This document shows, in pieces, positions 51,871 to 61,050 of a stretch of DNA of 64,000 nt (within the stretch, counting starts at the first letter, position 1; each line of letters opens with the position of its first letter). Source of the DNA: Sphagnum magellanicum. Its lineage: Eukaryota; Streptophyta; Sphagnopsida; Sphagnales; Sphagnaceae. The notes under the pieces are model-generated. The model saw only the letters and a list, made by a program, of their open reading frames with translations. It was not told the origin of the DNA and made no database searches. The position numbers and the translations under genes were made by a program. The DNA is taken from assembly GCA_021904315.1 (NCBI GenBank), contig CM038907.1:22699223-22763222 (forward strand), written 5' to 3'.

Positions 51871-52199
51871 TGAAACGTTAAATAATTTGGAATTATAAAA
51901 AACAAATATTTTTTTTTGGAAAAAAATCATTTTTTTAAAAATTAATGTGGAAGGTGATCATAGGCTATAGTAAAACTAAAACAAATAAATTGCTGCAGGT
52001 CTTTAGGGCCCAATAAAACTTGGCTTGTGATTGAAAATAAAATAAATACGATAGAATTTATTATTAAAAGGAAAAGAAAAGAAAAAAGAGAGGGTGGATT
52101 CTATCCGCGGGAACGGCCCTGGACGGTTTTGGCTCTTTGTTAACAGAACGGTTAGCAGAACGCCCACCCGGTCTATAACCGCCCCAGAAGGAAGTTAGC

Positions 52200-52692
52200 G
52201 GTAGTACGCTGCGGAGTGCAGCGCTAGCCTGGGTTACGCGCCTTGTAACCGTGGAGGAAAAGCAACCGGCCTGCCAGTCGCCAGTCAGTCAGTCCTACCG
52301 ACCGCATCTCCCGGGACAGCCGGCGACGGTAAGCTCGCCCGCCCATGGGTTCCTGGAAACGTCCGGCGGACGCATCGTGGATCGTCTGGCGGACGGTGCC
52401 CAGAAGGCAGTGATAAAGGGAGCTCTTCGTCTTCCTTCCCTCTCGTCTTCTCTCGCCTTCGTCGCTGTTCCTCGGCTTCTCCTTCTTCTTCTTCGCATTC
52501 TCGTTCGCTGTTCATTGCACTGTCGTCTGCATCTTGTACTGAATCTTGGGCGTTGGCTGAAGACGCAATCACAGTTTTTTGTGGTTTTTTTTTTCCCCTT
52601 CTGTTTTCGCTCACAGGATTTGAGCGGTAGCTGTGTTTGTCTCAAGAGTTCTTTTTTCTTTCTCAAGCTTTCGGAAAGCTTTGTAAGAAGAA
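52200..52692 (+). promoter_or_regulatory. 5' leader region of the arabinogalactan-peptide gene
   Basis: GC- and CT-rich sequence (ttcctcggcttctccttctt and similar) precedes the start codon, with much more CG than the surrounding DNA. A pyrimidine tract ending cgctcacag at 52617 looks like a splice acceptor, so a 5' UTR intron is possible. A long frame through here (52251-52976) starts without ATG and is not supported as coding. Confidence 0.45.
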
Positions 52693-52899
52693 ATGGCCTG
52701 CAACAAGAGTGCAGTCGCTGCTGTAATGATGGTTGTAGCCGTCGCACTGATCATGCAGTGTCATATGGTAATGGCGGCGGAGGCGCCGAGTCCTGCTCCG
52801 AGCACAGGAAACGCGCCGGGCAGCAGTTCTCAGGCATCGGTAGTGGCGGGATTGGTGGTCAGTGCTATGGCTTTCGTTGCAGGATTCGCTTGGTTGTGA
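52693..52899 (+). CDS. Arabinogalactan (AG) peptide, GPI-anchored cell-surface proteoglycan
   Basis: The 68-residue product has the full AG-peptide layout. A hydrophobic signal peptide spans about 1-28 (ends MVMA). The mature core AEAPSPAPSTG carries Ala-Pro/Ser-Pro dipeptides, whose prolines are normally hydroxylated and loaded with arabinogalactan. A small-residue stretch (GNAPGSSSQ) would hold the GPI attachment site, and a hydrophobic C-terminal tail (about 49-68) would be removed on anchoring. AG peptides act at the plasma membrane and cell wall; the specific role is unknown. The start is the first ATG giving a signal peptide, in a favourable aagaaATGgc context. No intron interrupts the coding part. 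The region is GC-rich compared with its neighbours. Confidence 0.85.
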   Translation: MACNKSAVAAVMMVVAVALIMQCHMVMAAEAPSPAPSTGNAPGSSSQASVVAGLVVSAMAFVAGFAWL

Positions 52900-54268
52900 A
52901 GAGGAGTTTTGTGTGTGTGTGTGTGTGGAGGTGTGGAGGTTGCAGATGGACGGACGGACGGGCGATGTGGTCCTAGAAAAGGTGGTGCTACTGTTGGAAA
53001 ACGGATTTGCGGTTTGGGGATTTCGATTTTTTTTTTGCTGTTATTTTACGTACTGGCGACAGCAGGGGAGAAGAACAACAGAGAGCTATTACCGATTCTG
53101 GGCTTGTAGCGCCCGCCCGCCCTTGACTGATGTCGATTGCCAAGTATGGTGGTAAAGCAGACGGAGGGGGAAGGAGATAAGGAGGAGGAGGTATTTTCTA
53201 AACGTTCGGGAAAGACGATAGGTTGTGGAATAATGTGGTCGGCCCGCCGCTGGCTGGCTGGCTGGCTGTTGCTGCTTCCGGTCTGCGGCATTGTTCAGGC
53301 TTTTGTCAAGAAAGACCAAACAGCGATAACAGTGGTACCTGGAGGAAGAACAGGGAGCTCGTTGGTGTTCGTTCTTCTCAAGAGTTTGGCTTTCTTGTGG
53401 CAGCGATGATGCTGCTTCCACGCGGGGATTGATTGACTGACTTCTCTTCTTCTTCTTCTTCAGTAGAAGAAACCCATAAAAAAAGTTGTGTCAGTTTTCC
53501 GATGTCGTTCGTTCGCCGCGGTTTTGCTTACTCCCTAGATCTGCAGTAAAAAAGTTATTCATTGTGTACAGATTTTTGTCCGCAATAGCTCTTTATACAT
53601 CGTGCACCATTCTGTGCTTGTTGTGGCTCCTTCTTTTAATAAGACAAAAAAAATATTTGGCAGAACACAGATTGGCAACAGAAAGGCTGGTTGGTTGGTG
53701 TTCTTCCCCGCTCCATTGCTTCATGTGTTTTCTTTAACTCCTCCTGCTTTTTCTTTCTGGCTTGCCGCTGAATGTCTGTCTTTGTCTTGAGAAGGCGACC
53801 GTGGTACTCCTATTGCATTCCTGTTGGCTTGTTCTTGAAACCGAGTACTTTATGACGACAAGATCCATGTTCTAGAATCTCGTTTTCTACTGTCCATGTC
53901 TCATTGCCAATCGTTAGATATCCCCTGTTCTTCATTGTCTTCATAGTATGGTCCATGGCATTGTCGTCGTTGAAACCCAAGAGGGGAGGTAGGAGTCGTT
54001 CATTATGGTGCTTGGGGTTCATTGCTTCGTGAAAAGATTTATGGATGTTTTGTTTAAGGTTCTGGTTTCTGGTTGGGGCTCGGTGGGAGGACGAAAATGG
54101 CGAGAACAAGCTAAAGAGCAAAGCATGGTCCAGTACTGTTGACCCCATTCTTGTTCATGTTGTCTCTTTCCCGAATTCCAATGCAAAAATGCATCTCCTC
54201 TCTCAAAGAAAAGACAAGATCCTTCCACCAGAGCAGCAAAATTCCGTTAATAAATGCTGAATAACTAG
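52900..54268. other. 3' flank of AG-peptide gene
   Basis: Probably 3' UTR in the first part, with short GTGT, GACG and GGCT repeats. Numerous overlapping short frames on both strands show no family signature and are treated as chance frames. Confidence 0.45.
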
Positions 54269-54733
54269 CTTCTTTGTTTATTATCTCTTGTTGCTTTTGA
54301 TCATGGTTTGTCACAGAACTAACCCCTATGCTTCTTTGTTTATCTCTTGTTGTTTTTGTTCATGGTTTCTCACAGGATCAACTCCTGTGCTTCTTTGTTT
54401 ATCTCTTGTTGTTTTTTTGTTCATGGTTTCTCACAGGACCAACTCCTATGCTTCTTTGTTTATCTTTTGTTGTTTTTGTTCATGGTTTTTCTCACAGAAC
54501 CAACTCCTATGCTTCTTTGTTTATCTCTTGTTGTGTTTGTTCATGGTTTCTCACAGGACTTAACTCCTATGCTTCTTTGTTTATCTTTTGTTGTTTTTGT
54601 TCATGGTTTTTCTCACGGAACCAGCTCCTATGCTTCTGTGTTTATCTCTTGTGTTTGTCCATGGTTCCTCACAGAACGCCAACTCCTATGCTTCTTTGTT
54701 TATCTTGTATTTTGTTCATGGTTTCTCACTTCT
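54269..54733. repeat. 60-bp minisatellite, eight copies
   Basis: A unit containing ctatgcttctttgtttatct and tgttcatggtttctcacag repeats with anchor positions 54269, 54331, 54390, 54451, 54512, 54572, 54633 and 54691 (58-62 bases). Copies are highly similar. All three plus-strand frames are largely open, giving repetitive hydrophobic translations that are by-products of the array. Confidence 0.93.
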
Positions 54734-55039
54734 TGGCACTGACCACACTAACTGTGCGTGGCAATGCTGCATAGAAACATTCACAAGAAGCATTGCTTTT
54801 CTTTCTTACAGCAAGAAAGAATGATGAGTTCCTGAAGAACCAACCCCTCCTCCCCCCCACTCTTTCTACTTGTCATCACCAGTTTCTTTTTTCCCTCTGG
54901 GATCCTGGGGTAAAGCCCACTAGGGGAGGAGGGTCACAGTGCATTCTCAAAACAAGAATTAAGGGCCCTAGCTAGGATGAGGTGGTAGACTAGCTTCCAA
55001 TCCTAATTGGGACATCTAACCCCAGACCCTATTTGGAAA

Positions 55040-55265
55040 TGTTCCATAGCCATGGGCTTTCTACATAGCAAAGCACCAGGGTAAGGAAGATGATGAAGCC
55101 CCCTGTTGGGGATGTTTGTCCCATACCCATGGGCATAGATAGCAAAGCACCATGCAAAGGAAGATGGTAGATAAATTCATGGCAAAGCTCCTATTTACCC
55201 ATGGACTTTATGCATAGCAAAGCACCACGCGAAGGAAGGTAATGATTCATAGCCAAGCCCCAAGC
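55040..55265. repeat. 73-bp degenerate tandem repeat, three copies
   Basis: catagcaaagcaccatgcaa-like units followed by ggaagatgrt recur at about 55065, 55139 and 55212, and each is preceded by an acccatggrcttt-like segment. Copies are imperfect. Confidence 0.7.
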
Positions 55266-56033
55266 AAGATGATCATCCATAGTTCAAGACATACAAGTTG
55301 TAAAGGGGGAGGGGGTGGCTGGGCAGGAAGCAGGACAATGTGTGCTTTTATTTTGGGGAGGGAAGCATATTTAGGCTTTTTATGTTGGGGAGTTTGCCTG
55401 TGTTCTCAAAATATTGGTGATGGGCCAATCAAAATGGCTCCATCTGAATGAGGGAAAGAAAAAAAAAAAAACTTACTATGGGGTGCACCCCCTCACTAAT
55501 TAATAGAAGCGAACAGGTATGGTGTTCTTAGGTAAGGCTATTAGTCCAGGCCAAAAATAGCGGCAGCCAAATTTAGGAACAGTATTACCATGCAACCAAT
55601 GAGAAGTCAGGCCATAGAGCAAAGGGACCACCCTTTTTTTTCTTTTTTTTTCCAGGTAGGATGAATAAGTACCCCCAGTACTCAGGAATATCCCATGTTT
55701 AGACAAAAAAATCAGGGTCCAAATCTCATATTTCTTGGGTTTAATTTGGCCACTAATCACACAATTAGAAGGTGAAGGTACCCACCACCCTGGCCCCCAT
55801 GCTAGCCAGACGTCAGTATTATTAGTAAAAAATTACGCGCAAGGAAACTAAAACACAAGAAGAAACCGAGTTACCAAACCCCCAGTGTTAGTTAGAAGGG
55901 GCCGGGGGTTAATAATTTTGCTACTTGTGTGGGGGTGGGCACTGGGTGGGTTGAGTTTTTGGGAAGGGAGCAAAAAATCTGTTACTTACTCCTCCTCCTC
56001 ATCAGAATCACATGGAAATGTGTGGAAAAGTCA
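55266..56033. other. Intergenic DNA
   Basis: Contains gatgggccaatcaaa (55421), a word also seen near 48434 and inside the MITE at 59653. Otherwise no recognised features. Confidence 0.35.
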
Positions 56034-56210
56034 GGTCCACCACCAGTTCCAACTCCGGAATCAGTCAGTGATTTCAGGAATCTCACAGTTGGCGGAGTGG
56101 CTGACAGACAGATCGATGCTCAGAGCCTGTTACGACGTGCTGATTGGTACTCCAGATTCCGCCCCCGGGGGGCAGAATCAGTTCGCCAGCTAATTGGCGC
56201 AGGGATGTGA
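56034..56210 (+). other. Unidentified exon-like reading frame
   Basis: After a possible acceptor (gtcag at 56030-56034) an open frame reads GPPPVPTPESVSDF, then VADRQIDAQSLLRRADWY, and ends QLIGAGM-stop. Composition is charged and GC-rich, unlike the chance frames around it, so it may be an exon or gene fragment. I do not recognise the family and see no partner exon with confidence. Confidence 0.3.
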
Positions 56211-58279
56211 CTTGTACGTTTGTGTTTTGGTGCAAATTCTGGCCTGGAATTTAAAACGTGCAAAAAAGTTCTTTTTGCCCAACTTCATTAAAAGTTGTAT
56301 GCATATGGGACACTACTATACTAGACTTGTGAACTTTACCCTAATGACCCTTTGGCAGCAGCAGCACGGGTGCATTTCAGTTGTGAAATGCCCACATGTG
56401 AGTTCTTCCATAACCATAATGATGAGAGAGCCTTGAGGTCTTAACACTGGATTGATTATAAAGCCCTGGACTTTGGGCAAAGGGCCCCAGTCTTCTTTTG
56501 CTTCCCCATGGCCTTTTACCCTGGCTGGCACCTTGGGTGAAGGGCGGAAATGATTTGCTCCCAATGGCTTTACCACCCTACACATAAAACACTTCGCAGC
56601 AGCCGGTTTCATTTCCCAGTTCACCAAGAAATCATAAAGAAATGTAATTCCCAGAGCATCGACAGGAGTATGGCAGGAGAGGAGAGTTGTATTGCATCTT
56701 ACGCCTGGGTTAAGGCCCCCCGGCAATAGGGCATTACACCAGCCGAGCTTGGTCTCTCTGCCCTTGGTTTGCATTTTGCTTTGTTGCCAGGGCTTTTACC
56801 CTAACCGACAACAGCATTCCACCGAACTTGGTACCTAGTTTGACTAACAAGCAGCTAGTTGTCTAATGCCTCTGCGCGCATGTGTCTTGGTGCGCATGTG
56901 AACACTTCTAGATTTTGCAAGAGATTTGTGTCTGTAAGAGAACTGACCATTTCCTTCCAAACCATCAACAGTAAAATTAGGAAATGTTCTTATAATGCGG
57001 GACCATATGAACTCTACTACTACAATTTTCTGTAGTCTGTCCCTTGCAGACACAGCCAATAGGTAGCCTAAAGTGTTACTGATCAATCCAGGCTTTTGCT
57101 CAGTTTTGACTCTAAATTGAAGAGTTTTCCGGGGTTACATGCACTGTGTGACAGACACTAAAACCTCTCTTTACACTTGGCTCCCACTAAGGATTTCCCC
57201 AAACTGTGCCATCCTTGGGGATCATGAACACCCCTGCCCCACCTCTTTGGCGGTTGGTTGGTTGGTTGGGGCTCAATTTTTGAACTTGCAAAGCAGCTTG
57301 TCTTTGTGTCGGACTGGTGTTATAGTGTTCAAATGCCATCATGTTCAACAGCGACCAATGATAGACGAGATTATTATTGCTCTGCTCTTAGAATATTTTA
57401 TCCCCAAACCTTGCCCTTCAAGAAAGCTTTCCTAAATCTGTGAACAGATTTCCAACTATCAGCTTTTTATGATTTAGATCTAACCTCAACTATATATTTA
57501 TTTAGCTTGAGGCTAAGAAACAACTTCAGGCCAAATTCCAAACCCCTTAAAGACTTTCATCATTTCCCAATGTGCCTCTATCATGAAATATCTACCTAAC
57601 TCTATGTGTCTACTAACCCAATTCTCCATATGCAATGAAAAACTCTTGAATTTTTTTGAACATCCATGCAGGAAAACATTATTACCAAAAGAAAACTAGA
57701 CTGCTCTAAGGTTAGAAAGAAAATGTGCTTAGCTTTTTCAAAATACCAACACGCAAAGAAAATGTGCTTAGCTTTTCCAGCAATCTGCATTTGCTTAAAT
57801 CCTCCTTCACGTCATAAATTGCCTTTGACAAACATGACACACTTACAAACAAAAAATCTACCTTATGAAACATGAACAAACAAAAACATAAACACCATCA
57901 GCAAACTTCTTCATGAAAAACAACAAACAAAAAAAAATCACTTACAACACAACGACAGTAACACTTGAGTAAGCTTTCATGCTTCACGTGATTGCCAACC
58001 AACCAGAGTTTTGGCACTTTCTACCTGTCAGCATCTCTTTCTGCCCTTCATTCATTAGGTTAAATCTTCATCTACTATTTTTCTGATGCAGTTTCATGCC
58101 AGAAGGCTGTAAAATTCAACAAGATCTTTTGTGGGATGTAGATTTAGCTTGTGGGTGTTTATCATCTTCATGAAAGGATCTCTACAGCCCAACTTTGGAT
58201 TTTTTTGTTTAAGTGGTGGTATTTTTAAAAAATTGTCTTGTCAGTCCAGTGAGAGAGGAATGTTAGACTCAGTCTGAGC
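56211..58279. other. Intergenic DNA
   Basis: No supported gene. A short 35-40 base duplication (aagaaaatgtgcttagcttt) lies at about 57716-57778. Confidence 0.4.
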
Positions 58280-58785
58280 TCCAAACTTCGAAGGGGTTTG
58301 GCTCCTGCTTCTCGCCCGTTCTTCTTGAATGCAGCAGTCTCTCTCCCTATGAGTGCATCGAGGGAGCCCATGCTTGGGGAAGCGGGCATGGACAAGAAGG
58401 CTAGAGAAATCGATGCAGAATGCCGAAGTAGCTGGGGCACGTTGGGAGATGGACCTTCGTCTTACCAAACTGGTCCAAGAATCTCACCGAGTGGAGCACA
58501 TGTGCGTCGGTAAATCTCAGCAGCGGCAGTCGAGTCGATCAATGTTTGCGCAGGTACTGACCGAACGTGTCCTAGTCTCGCCGCTTCTGAGCTTCTTACT
58601 CTAACTAGCTAAGCGCCCTGATTGATTTAGGTTGATCCTGCCCCGGCAACAGATCATGCTCCTGTACCACTACCACCATGAACTGGAACTGACTCCGCAA
58701 CTCCCGTCATCGAAGTTCCTACCCCATCATCACCCAGTACTAGTCTTCGACCTGCTCCGCCCGGTCACCACTCATGAGATGTGGC
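58280..58785 (+). pseudogene. Unidentified gene fragment, possibly two exons
   Basis: A plus-strand frame reading [20 protein letters not shown] and [11 protein letters not shown] runs to MFAQ at a gcag-gtactg donor-like site (58553/58554). After a gatttag acceptor at about 58630 the next stretch reads VDPAPATDHAPVPLPP, then a stop, then VIEVPTPSSPSTSLRPAPPG. This coiled, charged segment followed by a Pro-rich segment looks like a decayed gene or retroelement gag piece. No family is recognised. Confidence 0.25.
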
Positions 58786-59488
58786 TGATGAAGGCTCAAC
58801 AGAGACATGTAAATTCCCTATGAAGGAGCATAATTCCCGATGAAGAACTGGAACTCTGGAAATTTTGTTCATAAAACCCACTCTCATTAGAGTTAAAATA
58901 TCCAGCCACTGGCTTTCCGAGTTCTCAATCCAACCAAGGCCTGCAGACTCCCCTTCTGCTAACCCTCCAGCGACTTCTGGTCGACCTAATTGGTTACTGA
59001 GACACCCCAGCTAGCTCGAGCAGCTCCTAGCTACTGTCAAAACTCCAAACCGGCCTCCTGCAGAGTACTAACTTCTGCTACATGACTGGGCCAGCTGTTG
59101 TTGAGTAATGTCATAATTAAGCTTTTCAAACATGCTTAATTATTGTCAAATGCTCACGATTGACACTACGAAACTCTTTTTTTCTCCTTTCATACCCCCA
59201 CAGAGAAATGAAGTATCTGTTGGGTGTCACACGAAAAAACAGAAAGAAAAAAAAGAGATTTATCTTGTAGGTCCTGCACTAGGCTGTTCAAAAAGCTAGT
59301 CGCTGATGATGCTGCACACCTCTCTAAAACCCAGACCTACAGCTGCTGCCATGCCTCTGCAGATAGTTCACTGCAATTGTAAAGCGCGCTTGGATCTGCT
59401 ATGGATGTGGTTGTGGATCTGCTGTCGTAGTGGGGATGCAGACTGTAAGCAGTGTTGTTGGCCGGGAACTAGCTTAGGCGGGTAAGAC
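58786..59488. other. Intergenic DNA
   Basis: No gene or repeat of note is visible; composition is moderately GC-rich. Confidence 0.4.
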
Positions 59489-59491
59489 TAA

Positions 59492-59868
59492 GAGCATCTC
59501 CAGCGGTGCTCAGTATGTGACCCTGCGAAAATATTTTTCACATCCAAGTTTAGTTATGTACTCTTTCACAACCCCACCAATAAAACTGAAACTGGGACAG
59601 CAAATAGGTGGTGGGGGACTACTAATAGCAAACCACCTGGACCAATCATTATGATGGGCCAATCAGAAACACCGGCAGCAGTTAGATCATATTTACTACA
59701 CTCTTTTCTGCAGTTGCACAGCGCTGCTGCGCCTTTCACCAGCCACAGCAGCCTGTGCAATTGTTCTGAGCCAAAACCATTTTCCTGAGTCAAACCGGCA
59801 TATGTTAAGATTTCGTTCATCCAATTTTACTGTGCAGGATCACATACAGAGCACCACTGGAGATGCTC
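59492..59868. mobile_element. Tourist-like (PIF/Harbinger) MITE, 377 bp, with TAA target duplication
   Basis: The left end gagcatctccagcggtgctc and onward matches the reverse complement of the right end over about 35 bases with only a few mismatches (left continues agtatgtgaccctgc, right reads agtggtgctctgtatgtgatcctgc on the reverse strand). It is flanked on both sides by TAA (59489-59491 and 59869-59871), the TWA target duplication of PIF/Harbinger elements. There is no coding capacity; the minus frame 59566-59820 lies inside and is not real. Low divergence between the ends suggests a fairly recent insertion. Confidence 0.9.
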
Positions 59869-60748
59869 TAAGAACTGCCCGTTTTAGTTATAGTGAGACT
59901 GAATTTGAACCAATTCCCATCTTTAAAACTGGAATTGAAGATCCAAACTGGAACTCTTTTGAAGAACCAGACCTGTAACATGACTCCCAGTTTTATTATT
60001 AATGTGTGAAAATGTATAGGAGAAGGGTTCTATCAGCAGACCCTTCCAGATTTGAGATCCTCTGGGGGCTCATACTCGGGAGGATCTCAAATTCAGATTT
60101 CACCCGAGGGCTTTAATGTGTGTAAAGACCATGATTGCATAGTGAGAAGAACTGGAAGTGGGGCTTTACAAAAATCATAACACCCATGCAAGAATCAGAT
60201 GAATTTTTTCACTATGTAACAAGATGTCTGACTACACTGAAAATATATAGTTAGCTATGTCTTTGTAAAACAGGGAAAAAATAAATTTATTGTTCAGAGG
60301 TGGAATCTAAGGTTATTCATAAATGGCGAGAGCCACCAGAAAAGGGGAAAAAGAAGAGAAAAAAGGTAAAGAGCCATAGAACACTGGTTGTAAGCACTGG
60401 TTGTAAGCAGTGTTTTTTTTATTCTTGTGGAAAAAAAATTCAACTTGGTGAATTTTTTTCTGAAAATGAAAAGAAAACATGAAAATTTTGCGTTTTTTAG
60501 TGAAAATTTTGCTCATTTTTAAAAATAAAAATGATTAAATTAGCCACATCTAAACCTAGGCACTTCCTATGTTGGCACTTGTAGTAGCAGATTTGTAAAA
60601 CTGCTACAGCCCACCTAGGACAATTGCCATTTAATGCTAATTAATGCTGGGGATCCTTGCCAGTGGACCTACTTGAGGAAATAGGCCCCAAAAAACCCTA
60701 CTTGTGGTTGTGATAGGACCTGCCTGCCAGCCTTAAGCTACGGACTCT

Positions 60749-60770
60749 CTACCTACCTACCTACCTACCT
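60749..60770. repeat. (CTAC)n microsatellite
   Basis: Five to six tandem ctac units. The reverse complement is GTAG, the same tetranucleotide class as the degenerate field at 1-960. Confidence 0.85.
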
Positions 60771-60859
60771 CCACCCCCCTTGCCTCTGACGTTTGATTCG
60801 GTAAGGGCCTGTTCCAATTCTCGGTGTGTGAGTACCTCCTGCCTAGTAGGTACTACCTA

Positions 60860-61050
60860 CACTAATTATATTATTTGTGGAAGTGTTAAATTTTCTTTAA
60901 AAAAAATTAAAAAAAAATATATAGTTCAAAGGGGAAAATTTTATTATGAAGGATAATAATAATAAAGACCATTTTGGAATATTCATAATTAATTAATTAT
61001 ATTTGACAGATATAATATTTTGAGCTGCCCTTGTACTATCAGATCCAGTG
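60860..61050. repeat. Relative of the foldback-element arm
   Basis: attatttgtggaagtgttaa, aaaattttattatgaagg, ttttggaatattcataatta and gagctgcccttgtactatc follow in the same order as the left arm and inner region of the element at 28270-28850. Only one arm is present. Confidence 0.55.

Noticed and set aside
52251-52976. 241-residue plus-strand frame over the AG-peptide locus
   Set aside because: It begins at a non-ATG codon and overlaps the AG-peptide gene in another frame; the translation is Leu/Arg/Cys-rich from CT-rich leader and has no recognised domain.
54288-54774. Repetitive hydrophobic proteins of 91-148 residues
   Set aside because: They are translations of the 60-bp tandem array in three different frames, with starts inside the repeats and no upstream gene structure.
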